Assembly: GCA_963720475.1 (NCBI GenBank)
Contig: OY970394.1
Location: forward strand, 2,170,001-2,234,000
DNA: 64,000 nucleotides
DNA from: G963720475 sp963720475
Lineage (GTDB): Bacteria; Actinomycetota; Thermoleophilia; Solirubrobacterales; Thermoleophilaceae
Direction of reading: 5' to 3'
Shown here: piece by piece, positions 55,431 through 63,804 of the stretch
Layout: every line of letters begins with the position of its first letter
Position numbering within the stretch: position 1 is the stretch's first letter
Program-made: the position numbers and the translations under genes
The notes under the pieces: model-generated
The model's input: the letters and a program-made list of their open reading frames with translations, nothing else
What the model was told of the DNA's origin: nothing
The model's database searches: none

Positions 55431-56329
55431 GCCGTCACCCCAGGAGCGCGCGGGGCGATGCCGCGCCGCGCGGCGGGCCCGGCGAACGGGAGCAGAGCGA
55501 ATGCGACGAGCGCCCCGCAGACCGCGGCGGTGCCGGGGCCGGCGGAGACGGAAAGCGTCGGGTAGGGCTCGAACCCGCCCGCCCCGGCGAGCACGCCCCC
55601 GATCGCGAGACCAGCGACGCCCACCGCGCTCGCCGCGACGGCGACGTCGTGCCGCGACCACGGCGTCCGCACCCTTCGCGGGCGGTGCGCCGACGCGTAG
55701 CCGCGCACCTCGAGCGCAGCGGCGAGGTCGACCGAGCGCTCGAGCGCACCACCCAACGCCGCGCGCGCGACGGTCGCCCGCGCGGGCGGATCAGGGCGGC
55801 AGCGCGCCGCGTCGCCCATCCGCGTGGCATCGCGCGCAAGGACCGGCACGAGGCGCGTCGCGAGCGCGGCCGTCAGCGCCGAGCGGTACGAGACGCGCCG
55901 CACGAGCTGCAGCAGTCGGTCCGGGTCCACCACCGCGCTGAACAGCCCGAAGATGATGATCAGCACCGCGATCCGCAACCCGGCGACGGCGCCGAAGACG
56001 AGCGCCTCGAGGGTGATGTCGAAACGGTGCCCGAGCACCTCGTCGCCGCGCACGAGCAGCGTCTGGCCCTGCGTGTAGACGAGCGGGTTGACGACTGTGA
56101 ACAGCAGCGCGACCGGGATCGCGAGCACGAGCGCCCGGCGCAGCTCGGCGCCCACGCCGGCCAGCACGCCCGCGGCGACGGTCGCGAGCAGCACCGCGCC
56201 GAGGACCAGCGGGTTCTCGTACAGCATGCAGACCAGCGCGAGCGCGAGGCAGTAGCACGCGCTTGCGCCCGCGCGTGCAGCGTGGAGAGCGCTGGCGCGG
56301 CGGCGGTAGACCGGGACGATGAGCCTCAC
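55427..56329 (-). CDS. ECF transporter transmembrane component EcfT
   Basis: 300 aa, polytopic. Spans include YCLALALVCMLYENPLVLGAVLL and RRALVLAIPVALLFTVVNPLVY; the cytoplasmic coupling motif is ALEVRGYAS, matching the A-x-x-x-RG pattern that contacts the ATPases. An extra C-terminal hydrophobic region (VAVAASAVGVAGLAIGGVLAG) is present. Overlaps the DUF4430 lipoprotein gene and the ATPase gene by 4 nt. Confidence 0.88.
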   Translation of the reverse strand: MRLIVPVYRRRASALHAARAGASACYCLALALVCMLYENPLVLGAVLLATVAAGVLAGVGAELRRALVLAIPVALLFTVVNPLVYTQGQTLLVRGDEVLGHRFDITLEALVFGAVAGLRIAVLIIIFGLFSAVVDPDRLLQLVRRVSYRSALTAALATRLVPVLARDATRMGDAARCRPDPPARATVARAALGGALERSVDLAAALEVRGYASAHRPRRVRTPWSRHDVAVAASAVGVAGLAIGGVLAGAGGFEPYPTLSVSAGPGTAAVCGALVAFALLPFAGPAARRGIAPRAPGVTA

Positions 56330-57273
56330 CGGCCCTCATCCTCCTCGACCGGCAACGCCCTCACCCCGGACGGCGTGGCGACGACGGCGAAGCGGTTTCG
56401 CAGCGAGCGTTCCTCGAGCGCCGAAGCGGCGAGCTCGACGCCGGCGTCGTCGGTTCCGGTGACGACGAACACGGGCCCCTGCCCGGGCTGCGAGGTCGCA
56501 GCGACGAGACCGCTCCCGGCGGGCGCGTCGGCGACCCTGCGCCCATCCTCGTCGAGCAGCTCGAGCTTTCCTTCGCGGAAGCGCGCGAACACGCCCGACT
56601 TCCCCGGCCCATCGGCGATCGTCCCGACCGCGCGCACGTCGTCGATGTCCGCCCACTTGCCGACCACGACCCGCAGCACCTGATCGCCCGCCGGGGCACC
56701 GGGCGCCGCGCCGGTGACCTTCACGCCCTGCTCGTCGAGCCGGTTGCGCACTTCGCGGCAGGCGCGCCCATCGCGCTCGGTGCACTCGACTCGCGTCGGC
56801 ACGAGCTTGCCTTCGGTGCCGTGGACGAACGGCTCAGGCCACGCCCCGACGATCGCCGGCACCCGCATCGCCGCCGCGTAGTCGCGGTAGTCCCACTGGA
56901 CGACGTCGCCGGGCGAGAGCTCGTACTCGGCCGCACTCTCACCCGCCTCGATGCCATTGACAAAGTAGAACCAGTCGTCGGATCCGCCGGAGCCGCCGCC
57001 CTCGACTCCATTGATCGCCTGGACGAACTTCCCGCCGTAGGCGGTCTCGACCTTCTCGTTCGCCTCGAGGAGGCGCATCACCGTCTGCCCCTCGCGGACC
57101 TTGCCCTCCGAGTGCGACGCCAGCTGGCGGGCACCGAAGTCGCGCGTCACGCGCAGCTCGGCGCCGTCGCCCTTGCGCTCATCGCCGGGACCGAGGCCAC
57201 ACCCTCCGAGCGCGAGCGTGGCGAGGGCCGCCGCGGCGGCGGCCGTCAGCCGGATGTGCGGGCGCGCACTCAA
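56326..57273 (-). CDS. DUF4430 (transcobalamin C-terminal-like) lipoprotein
   Basis: 315 aa from TTG 57273 (TTGA overlap with the upstream stop). Lipobox LALGGC, then VTRDFGARQL, a DUF4430 domain with GKFVQAINGVEGG, DDWFYFVNGIEAGE, YELSPGDVVQWDYRDY, the family pattern W-x-Y-x-V-N-G ... G-D-x-V-x-W. A second mixed domain of about 170 residues follows (RVVVGKWADIDDVRAVGTI). DUF4430 is related to the beta domain of intrinsic factor and transcobalamin. Membrane-anchored outside, next to EcfT; probably a substrate-capture protein. Confidence 0.85.
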   Translation of the reverse strand: MSARPHIRLTAAAAAALATLALGGCGLGPGDERKGDGAELRVTRDFGARQLASHSEGKVREGQTVMRLLEANEKVETAYGGKFVQAINGVEGGGSGGSDDWFYFVNGIEAGESAAEYELSPGDVVQWDYRDYAAAMRVPAIVGAWPEPFVHGTEGKLVPTRVECTERDGRACREVRNRLDEQGVKVTGAAPGAPAGDQVLRVVVGKWADIDDVRAVGTIADGPGKSGVFARFREGKLELLDEDGRRVADAPAGSGLVAATSQPGQGPVFVVTGTDDAGVELAASALEERSLRNRFAVVATPSGVRALPVEEDEGR

Positions 57274-57989
57274 ATCACCTTCACGGACTCGGGGAACGAC
57301 CGCACGAGCCCGCCCTTCTCGGCGTAGACGTCGTAGATCCCGGGCGCGAGCGGCACCGTGACGCTCCCATCCGCGCCGGTGACCGCCGTGACCGAGTCGA
57401 TGTGGACGGTCGCACCGGCGACCCGCGATCCCTTGCCGTTGTCGTCGTAACCCCGGACGACCACGCGCAGCGCCGGCCTGCCGCCAACCTGGCCGGTCAC
57501 GTCGATCGCCGCCTCGAGCGTGTCCTGGCAGTCGGTCGCCTTGACGCAGTAGAACCACGTCACCCGGCTCGCGTTCTTCAGCGGACCGCGCCCGAACGGC
57601 CCGGACGGGTCGGCACCTCCGGCCGTGCCGGCGCGGCGGCCGACCTTGTAGACCCAGCCCTGCTCGCCCTTGTTCACGTCGGACCCGATCGCGCGCACGA
57701 AGATCCCGCTCGCGTCGGCTGTGCGGTTCGAGCACGAGCCGAAGTCCTTCAGGCCGAGCTTCGCCACCTTGCTGCGCACGAGTCCCGCGATCGCCGTGCC
57801 GCGGGGGACCGCGCACGAGCGTCCCGACACCGTGACGCTCGTCTTCTCCGTGCTGACGTGCTTCTGCTTCGTCTTCCCGCTGGGGAAGACGACGAGCTGG
57901 TCCACCTTCGGCGCGGACGCCGCCGGCGCGCCCGCGGGTATGAGCAGTGCCGCGGCGAGCCCCAGGAGCGCCAAGCGCGGGATAGTCAT
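57270..57989 (-). CDS. Secreted DUF4430-like protein with carboxypeptidase-regulatory-like domain
   Basis: 239 aa from ATG 57989 (ATGA overlap). Signal peptide (LALLGLAAALLIPAGAPAASA), then a DUF4430-like region with cysteines and GWVYKVGRRAGTAGG, GPFGRGPLKNASRVTWFYC, then a beta domain LRVVVRGYDDNGKGSRVAGATV ending EKGGLVRSFPESVKV. No C-terminal anchor, so released or bound by a partner. Second gene after the cobalamin riboswitch. Confidence 0.8.
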   Translation of the reverse strand: MTIPRLALLGLAAALLIPAGAPAASAPKVDQLVVFPSGKTKQKHVSTEKTSVTVSGRSCAVPRGTAIAGLVRSKVAKLGLKDFGSCSNRTADASGIFVRAIGSDVNKGEQGWVYKVGRRAGTAGGADPSGPFGRGPLKNASRVTWFYCVKATDCQDTLEAAIDVTGQVGGRPALRVVVRGYDDNGKGSRVAGATVHIDSVTAVTGADGSVTVPLAPGIYDVYAEKGGLVRSFPESVKVI

Positions 57990-59107
57990 CGAATCACCGT
58001 GAAACGCACGCGACTGACCCTCGAGTTGCCGGCCTGATCGACGATTTTCAGCGTCAACGTGTAGCGGCCCGGACCAAGGCGCTCGGGAAGCAGGTACGAC
58101 CACGCCGCGTTCGATCCGACCGAGAAGAAGCGCTGGCCGCGGCAGCGCGAAGAGCGTGCGAACCGCTCGGCCTTCGCATCGAAGTCGGCGCAGCCGCCGC
58201 TCGCGATGCGGTTGAGCCGCAGGCGCACGTCGCGCACCCCTCCCTCGTCGCGCGCGATCCCCTTCAGCAACCGCGGACCGCGGCGGTAGCGCTTGCCGTT
58301 CCTCAGCGAGGTCAGTCGGCCGCGCGGCTTCTTCGCGTCACGCGCCGCGGTTCCCGCCGGGACGAAGCCGCTGCAGCTGCCGCTTCCGGGCGCCTCGACG
58401 CAGACCTCGACGGCGTTGGAGCGCACCGTGCCCGCCTTAGTCGCCTTGAACCGCTTGACTCCCGGCGAGTCGAACGCGATAGTCGCGGCACCGTCGGCGC
58501 CTGCCGTCTGGCCCTGGATAGCGGCGCCGGCGGCCGGTGCTGCGGTTCCGCTTGCCGCATGCTGCTGAACGTTCACCGGAATGCCCTCGCCGGTGGTCGC
58601 GGTGGCTCGCGCGGCGCTCAGCTTCAGCACCATGTCCGGGTCGAAGTTCGGCGGTCCGCTCGAGCCAGACCACGCGAAGAGCACCTCGTCGCTGTTGAAG
58701 ACGCGCTCCTGACACGGGCCGACCGTGCTGAACCGATTGTTCCGGTGCGTAGCCCACGACTTCGCGCCGAAAACACCCACCTGGCCGTCGCCCGCGATGC
58801 GCTCGACGAAGAAGTCGAACCCGAAGTGGCGACCGTCCCAGTCGTAGCCGCCCGCCGCCTTTGCATCGTCGAGGGCGGTCAGCTGAGTGGGTCCGGCGGG
58901 ACCCGGCGCCCCGCTTTGAGTGCCGTCGCACGGATGCGTACCGCCGGCGGCCGAGGTGACGTCGTGCCCATCGGTGGTGACAGGGCCTTCGAAGTAGGTC
59001 TGCGTCTCGCCTTCGACGCGCAGATTGACCGTCTGCGGGGTCGCGATGGCGTTGGCACAGGTGACCAGCACCAGCACCAGCGTGGTGAAAACGGTACGAG
59101 CGAACAT
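57986..59107 (-). CDS. Secreted DUF4430-like protein, first gene of the corrinoid operon
   Basis: 373 aa from ATG 59107 (site GGGGAGG). Signal peptide ending CANAIATP. N-terminal domain VNLRVEGETQTYFEGPVTTDG, YDWDGRHFGFDFFVERI, then WATHRNNRFSTVGPCQE with NSDEVLFAWSG, matching the DUF4430 pattern of a Trp/Asn strand followed by a GD-type turn. An Ig-like region and a C-terminal beta domain (KIVDQAGNSRVSRVRFTVI) follow. Exported; probably part of corrinoid capture. Confidence 0.8.
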   Translation of the reverse strand: MFARTVFTTLVLVLVTCANAIATPQTVNLRVEGETQTYFEGPVTTDGHDVTSAAGGTHPCDGTQSGAPGPAGPTQLTALDDAKAAGGYDWDGRHFGFDFFVERIAGDGQVGVFGAKSWATHRNNRFSTVGPCQERVFNSDEVLFAWSGSSGPPNFDPDMVLKLSAARATATTGEGIPVNVQQHAASGTAAPAAGAAIQGQTAGADGAATIAFDSPGVKRFKATKAGTVRSNAVEVCVEAPGSGSCSGFVPAGTAARDAKKPRGRLTSLRNGKRYRRGPRLLKGIARDEGGVRDVRLRLNRIASGGCADFDAKAERFARSSRCRGQRFFSVGSNAAWSYLLPERLGPGRYTLTLKIVDQAGNSRVSRVRFTVIR

Positions 59108-59145
59108 TGAGAGCCTCCCCTTCCTCGAGGGATCGTGGCTGTCGG

Positions 59146-59318
59146 CCGGAGGCAGGTCTTCCTGGCTCCCGGATCCGGTGCTCCGCGCCTTCCAGGAGAG
59201 GGGCTCCCTCCCGTGGCTGTCATGCGAAACGCCTAGCCGGTCACAGTGGCGGGACCGCGCCGGATTCTCACCGGACTTCCCTCGAACCACCGGCCGCTTG
59301 AGCCCTGAAGCCTATCGC
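59146..59318 (-). ncRNA. Cobalamin riboswitch
   Basis: Minus-strand leader of the DUF4430/ECF operon. It has the conserved core GGGAAGTCCGGTGAGAATCC and GGTCCCGCCACTGTGACC, and ends in a canonical B12 box AGCCAGGAAGACCTGCC (complement 59151-59168). The aptamer ends about 40 nt before the first ATG, so adenosylcobalamin or another cobalamin should repress the operon when abundant. It begins just after the PAP2 gene stop. This is a firm assignment. Confidence 0.96.
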
Positions 59319-59322
59319 GGGG

Positions 59323-60225
59323 TCAGCGACGCGTCGTGACGAGCGTGATGCCGGCCAGCAGGGCGATCGCCGCCACGACGATCGCCGGCGCGGCGACGGC
59401 GAAGACGGTGTGCCGGGCGGCGAAGTCGACGAGCTCGTGGAAGTTCATCCGCACGAGCGCAGCGAGCACGAGCAGGGCGACGAGTCCGACTCCGCCGATA
59501 ATCACGGCCACCGGGGCGCTCACCGCGGGTCGTCCGCGCTCGACCGCGCGTCGCGCGGCCGCAGCCGCCGCCTCTCGCCCGGCGCGCGTCGGCCAGCGCG
59601 CGTCGGCGTAGCGCAGCCCGGCGAGGACGAGAAATGCCCAGCCGGTGGCGACCAGGTAGCCGCCGATGACGTCGCTCGGGTAGTGCCAGCCGAGCGAGAC
59701 GATCGCGAACGGCACCGCCAGCGCGAGCAGCAGTACGACCGCGGCGACGAACGGGCGCAGAACCCGCGGCGCGACGATCACCGCCGCGAGCGCGATCGCC
59801 ATCGAAGCCGTCGTGTGGCCACTCGGGAAGGCCGGGCCGACGATCTGCGTCCCGACGAGGTCACCGCCGTCTCGCGGGAACGCGAGCAGCGGCTTGATGA
59901 TCTGGGTCGTCACGTTCGCGCCGCCGACGAGCACGAACGCGGCGAGCGCGCTGCGGGGCCGGCCCTGGGCGAGCGCCACGAGCATCAGCGCAACGGTCAC
60001 GAGCAGCACGGGGATCGGATCGCCGATATGCGCGATCGGCGTGGTGAAGACGTTCTGCGGCGGATCGTCGAGGCTGATGAACCCTTCGAGCGCGGCGGCG
60101 TCGAGCCAGCGGCCGGGCTGGACGTGGACCATCGTCAGCAGCACGACGAACGCGATTGCGCATGCGGCGGCGCACACGAGCATGGCCTTTGGGCTGCGGC
60201 TGAACTCAGTCAGACGGCGGTTCAT
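59323..60225 (-). CDS. PAP2-family membrane phosphatase
   Basis: 300 aa with about eight spans. Phosphatase motifs: IIKPLLAFPR, PSGHTTASM and SLGWHYPSDVIGG (acid phosphatase/vanadium haloperoxidase type). Likely acts on undecaprenyl pyrophosphate or a phosphatidic-acid-like lipid. It lies directly upstream of the cobalamin riboswitch on the same strand, without an obvious terminator between. Confidence 0.9.
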   Translation of the reverse strand: MNRRLTEFSRSPKAMLVCAAACAIAFVVLLTMVHVQPGRWLDAAALEGFISLDDPPQNVFTTPIAHIGDPIPVLLVTVALMLVALAQGRPRSALAAFVLVGGANVTTQIIKPLLAFPRDGGDLVGTQIVGPAFPSGHTTASMAIALAAVIVAPRVLRPFVAAVVLLLALAVPFAIVSLGWHYPSDVIGGYLVATGWAFLVLAGLRYADARWPTRAGREAAAAAARRAVERGRPAVSAPVAVIIGGVGLVALLVLAALVRMNFHELVDFAARHTVFAVAAPAIVVAAIALLAGITLVTTRR

Positions 60226-60263
60226 CGTCCTTCGAGGGTACCTACGGAGCTAAAGGCCGCCTG

Positions 60264-60269
60264 TACAAT
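60264..60269 (+). promoter_or_regulatory. -10 box of the tRNA-Glu gene
   Basis: TACAAT 13 bp before the mature tRNA start; no convincing -35 box is visible 17 bp upstream. Confidence 0.45.
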
Positions 60270-60282
60270 CCGCGCCCCCCTT

Positions 60283-60355
60283 GCCGCCATCGTCTAGGGG
60301 ACTAGGACGCCGCCCTCTCACGGCGGAAACCGGGGTTCGAATCCCCGTGGCGGTA
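60283..60355 (+). tRNA. tRNA-Glu (CTC)
   Basis: Acceptor arms GCCGCCA and TGGCGGT pair (G-U at position 1), anticodon arm CCGCC-CTCTCAC-GGCGG with anticodon CTC, T arm GGGGTTCGAATCCCCG. 73 nt, no CCA encoded. The 3' part is a common integration target, and mobile-element genes follow. Confidence 0.95.
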
Positions 60356-60360
60356 CTCGA

Positions 60361-60383
60361 GGAAGCCCGACTCTAAGCGGGTT
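60361..60383 (+). terminator. Possible tRNA terminator
   Basis: GAAGCCCG and CGGGTTC form a 7-bp stem with one bulge just after the tRNA. No T-run. The remaining bases to 60534 show nothing recognisable. Confidence 0.35.
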
Positions 60384-60534
60384 CCCGGCTGGAAAGGCTG
60401 CAGTGGGCCGCCCTGTGGGCCGCTACGACCACCCCGGGGAGATAAAGCGGGTCCCCGGCAGGCGGCCAGCAGGACTACCCACACCGGGCGCGGGGGCGGT
60501 ACCCCTCGCCGCGCCCTGCACTACCGTCCGGCGC

Positions 60535-60753
60535 ATGGACGAACCGACCGCACGGGCGCTCGATCTCGCGATTAAGGCCGTCAGAGAGTCCGAGACTACG
60601 GGCTATATCGGCGTCCGCGACCCGGACTCGGCGGTTGCATGGGCTTCGGGTGTTGTCCTCGGTCTTGCATGGGTTGGCGCACTAAACCCTGAGGAGGCCG
60701 AGACGGCCCTCGCCTGCATCCGTGAGGCTGCGGGGCGCGAGGACTCGACGTAG
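60535..60753 (+). CDS. Small unknown protein of the integrated element
   Basis: 72 aa from ATG 60535: MDEPTARALDLAIKAVRESE, two short helices, then VAWASGVVLGLAWVGALNPEE, which may be a buried helix or a single span, and a charged end. No family recognised. Codon use looks less GC-biased than the chromosome. Confidence 0.6.
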   Translation: MDEPTARALDLAIKAVRESETTGYIGVRDPDSAVAWASGVVLGLAWVGALNPEEAETALACIREAAGREDST

Positions 60754-60829
60754 GTCTCTCAACCACGTCTGGCGCACCCTGGCCGCGCTCGACGCCGAAC
60801 TCCTCGACGGGATCGAGTAGCCCGAGCGC

Positions 60830-62191
60830 TCAGCCGCGTGTGAAAAAGGCCTGCGGCGGCTCAGAGAGTTCCTGCGCAGCGTCGACAAGTTCCGCGATCT
60901 CGTCGCTTTCGCTCTGAAGCTCAGCGATGTCAGCCTGCGTTTCTGCACCCAGGGAGACCTGGGCCTCATCAATCTTCGTGAAAATTAGCTGCAAATCCGC
61001 GATTTCTGTCATGGTCTTGGCTACCGTACCATGGGTCTGCCCAACCTGCGCCTCAAGCGCGCGGCGGGCGTCTCCGAGATCGTGCTCGGTCCCGCAGGAC
61101 GGGCACTTGAGCTTATTGTCGCTCGGCCACGGCAGCGCGTCCTCATCGTCGTCGGCGGCCGGATCGAACTTTGCCTGCACCTTCATCGGCGTTTGGCATT
61201 TTCCGCAGACAATGTTCGCCTGGGCGGCGGACGGCGCAGCACCCGGCGGTAACCCTGGAACGCCGGGCTGAACGGGCGGAGCGGTAAACCGGTAGATCTG
61301 CGAGGCCGAGGTCTCGATGACCTTGTAACAGTTGCTATCGAAGAGCATCCGCAGGAGCGTGTGGTATCGGCGTACAGCGTCGAGTAGATCCGGTTGTGAC
61401 TCGTAGTTCGTGATTACCAGCTTCATCGTTTCCAGATCGCTGATCTTGAGCGAGCGACCGTGGGTCAGCCACTCTGCGTGATTGGAGAGCGCGCGGGCGA
61501 TCTCCTCAGCACGCGAACGCCTTTCGGCATCAGTTACCGCCGCGCCTGTGCTCTGGTGGGTCGTCCATCCCTTGAACTTGTAGGTTGCCAGCCAATTCGT
61601 CACGAGAGTGCGCGCGAAGTTGAGGGCGTTCTTCGCATTCTGAATCTCGCCAGGCGAGATCTGATTGAGGATCGGTACGTAGGCCAGGTTCAGTTTCCCG
61701 TCCTTCGTCACCTCGTCCTGGATTGCCTTGAGTCCCTCTAGAAGCGCCTCGGCTGAGAACTGCTTGCCCTGCCACACGATCTGGGCGTCGATCGGTCCGA
61801 GCGCCGAGGCCGCCTCCATGAGGATCTCGTCGCAGGCCATGACGACGAGCGTGCCAGCGCTCTTCGCGGCCCCGGGGACGATCGCCGCTACGTCCTCGTA
61901 CTTCCCGCGAAGAAGTTTGACGATGTCCTCGGCGACTTCGCCAGATCCCCCAGGAGTCTCGATCAGCAGATCAAGGGCATCCCCGCTGAGGTTGGCGAGC
62001 TGGTCGTTGATTGGAAGGAGATCGGCATACTCGATCGAGATCGGGGCTCGTAGCTGCGGAGACAGGTTGGCGGCGTAGACCAGGACATCACGACCACGAA
62101 TCTCCTCGATGCGCTTGAGTTGAGCTTTCCGCTCCGTTTCAAGTTCATCGAAGTTCATGCTCTTTTGAAGGTATTCGGAGTAGATCCCCAT
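60830..62191 (-). CDS. SDH-type (ClpP-class) serine protease with zinc ribbon
   Basis: 453 aa from ATG 62191 (AGGA site). ClpP/SDH fold: LLIETPGGSGEVAEDIVKLL, then the serine in PGAAKSAGTLVVMACDEI and SALGPIDAQI. C-terminal part has a zinc-ribbon-like pair (CGKCQTPMK and CPSCGTEHDL) and an acidic coiled tail. Related serine dehydrogenase proteinases are membrane or ATP-independent proteases. Base composition is visibly less GC-rich than the chromosome to the left, supporting transfer. Confidence 0.85.
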   Translation of the reverse strand: MGIYSEYLQKSMNFDELETERKAQLKRIEEIRGRDVLVYAANLSPQLRAPISIEYADLLPINDQLANLSGDALDLLIETPGGSGEVAEDIVKLLRGKYEDVAAIVPGAAKSAGTLVVMACDEILMEAASALGPIDAQIVWQGKQFSAEALLEGLKAIQDEVTKDGKLNLAYVPILNQISPGEIQNAKNALNFARTLVTNWLATYKFKGWTTHQSTGAAVTDAERRSRAEEIARALSNHAEWLTHGRSLKISDLETMKLVITNYESQPDLLDAVRRYHTLLRMLFDSNCYKVIETSASQIYRFTAPPVQPGVPGLPPGAAPSAAQANIVCGKCQTPMKVQAKFDPAADDDEDALPWPSDNKLKCPSCGTEHDLGDARRALEAQVGQTHGTVAKTMTEIADLQLIFTKIDEAQVSLGAETQADIAELQSESDEIAELVDAAQELSEPPQAFFTRG

Positions 62192-62324
62192 CGTCCTATG
62201 GATGCTAGCGACCGCTCTGAGCGTCATCGCTGGCTAGCCCGTCGGTAGCAGGCGCCGTCACGCGCGCGGCGGCGAGCGCGCCAGCGCTCGTCGTCGGCCC
62301 GCGCGGCGAGCGCTCGATCGTCAC

Positions 62325-63407
62325 TTGCGAAAAGACGGCGAGATCCGTGCGATTGACCTAGCTTCGATCGGTGAACCCCTTCCCCCGCGCCGATCATGGA
62401 GTGGCCTGAGAGCCTCGCAGGCGCGCCGCGCCTGCGCTTCACTTGTCCGGCCGAGCGCCAGCGAGGCCGGAATAGCCAATCGGCAGGCGAGAGAAGCGTC
62501 CGGTGAGCCCGACACGCGCCCGAGTGGCGCAGGCCATTCTCACCGGCAAGCAGCCCAGTGCCCAAGGTTCCGCGGTTTCTGGGCCTTCTCGGAAGACACC
62601 GAGAAGGCCTACCCGCAGCGCTGCGGGCGCTGGGACTGCGAGCACTGTGGGAAGTGGAAGAAAGCGGCCGCCAGGATCGCCCTGGCCCGGGGCGTGAACG
62701 ATGCCCTGCGCCGAGGCGAGTACGTCCGCTTCGTGACTTTGACCGACGCAACAGGTCAGCTCGACGTGGCCGAATGGACGCGGGCATGGAAGCGCCTGTC
62801 GCTCCGCCTCTCCACGCCTCGAAAGGGTCGGAAGGCCCGGAACGAGAAGGGGCGGCTCGTCTGGAAGGAGCGCCGACGCCCGAAGTACCTCGACGCGGCG
62901 GCTGTCGCGATCGAGGCGCACAGCTCGGGCTCGCTACACGCCCACGCGTTGCTGCTCGGCCGCTACATCCCTCAAGGCTGGCTGTCGGCGCAAGCCCGAG
63001 CGGTGGGCCTCGGCCGGATCACCTACATCACCGCGCTCAACCCCTCGCAGGCGACCTCGTGCGATATCGCCAACTACCTGGTCCCAGACGCGACAGCGTG
63101 GGAGGACCCGCTGAGAAAGATGACGATGGCCGCCTACCTGACGGCGAAGAAGCACGGCTTCGACGCGGTGGCGGCGCGAAGCAAGCAACGGGTACGCCCG
63201 CTTCGCTTCAGCCGGAACTGGCCCGCCCGTCCGGGAGACGGAGGCCCTCTCACGAAGGCTCACGAAGATTTGATCGAGCTGCTGTACGCCGACCAAGACG
63301 AGGACGACGGCCCTTTCGAGGTGTGGAACGAGACGGAACTAAGCGACGAGCTGGCCTTTGCCCGCCGACGAGCGCTCGCGAGGGCGGCCGTGTTCGAGGC
63401 TGCCTGA
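62325..63407 (+). CDS. Rep-like protein, possible replication initiator
   Basis: Up to 360 aa; the nominal TTG start (62325) is doubtful and the real start may be nearer residue 75-90. A zinc-finger-like segment RCGRWDCEHCGKWK is followed by VRFVTLTDATGQL and SGSLHAHALLLGRYIP, where HAHALLL resembles the His-hydrophobe-His core of HUH endonucleases used in rolling-circle replication. The catalytic Tyr is not certain; YLVPDATAWEDPLRK lies in the expected region. Likely the replication or mobilisation gene of the integrated element. Confidence 0.65.
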   Translation: MRKDGEIRAIDLASIGEPLPPRRSWSGLRASQARRACASLVRPSASEAGIANRQAREASGEPDTRPSGAGHSHRQAAQCPRFRGFWAFSEDTEKAYPQRCGRWDCEHCGKWKKAAARIALARGVNDALRRGEYVRFVTLTDATGQLDVAEWTRAWKRLSLRLSTPRKGRKARNEKGRLVWKERRRPKYLDAAAVAIEAHSSGSLHAHALLLGRYIPQGWLSAQARAVGLGRITYITALNPSQATSCDIANYLVPDATAWEDPLRKMTMAAYLTAKKHGFDAVAARSKQRVRPLRFSRNWPARPGDGGPLTKAHEDLIELLYADQDEDDGPFEVWNETELSDELAFARRRALARAAVFEAA

Positions 63408-63462
63408 GCAGCGTCGTAAGCGAACTTCCGGTCCCGCGCGAAAACTGCCCTACCTTCGGCGC

Positions 63463-63804
63463 ATGGGTCGCGGCAGCAGACGAAGCAACGACCGCGGCGC
63501 GGCTTTGACGCGTGGGACGGCTGGCGAGGGGCCAGCCGAACCGCGCGCGGAGGCCGTCGTCGTGTCAATCCACATCAGACCGAGCATGCTCGACCCCGAG
63601 CTCGTCGATGTCGAGCTCGAAGCGGCCGGTCACGGCACTCAAGGGCTTCCGGGCCTTCCTGTTCCCGAGGCGATCGGCCTCCACCTGTTGGCCGTGCCCT
63701 TCACGCTCGCCGCGCTGCGCTCCGTGCTCGACCGCGACCTCGCAAGAGGGATCGCCCGTGAGCTCAACGTGCCGTACGAGGGCCTTTCCGGGCCTTCCGA
63801 CTAA
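63463..63804 (+). CDS. Unknown protein of the integrated element
   Basis: 113 aa from ATG 63463. A basic N-terminal stretch, then VVVSIHIRPSMLDPELVDVE and a helical end RSVLDRDLARGIARELNVPY. No family recognised. Convergent with the integrase, stops overlapping by 4 nt. Confidence 0.55.
   Translation: MGRGSRRSNDRGAALTRGTAGEGPAEPRAEAVVVSIHIRPSMLDPELVDVELEAAGHGTQGLPGLPVPEAIGLHLLAVPFTLAALRSVLDRDLARGIARELNVPYEGLSGPSD

Noticed and set aside
59108..59290. N-terminal extension of the first DUF4430 protein
   Set aside because: The upstream open frame lies over the cobalamin riboswitch; the signal peptide and ribosome site at 59107 fix the start.
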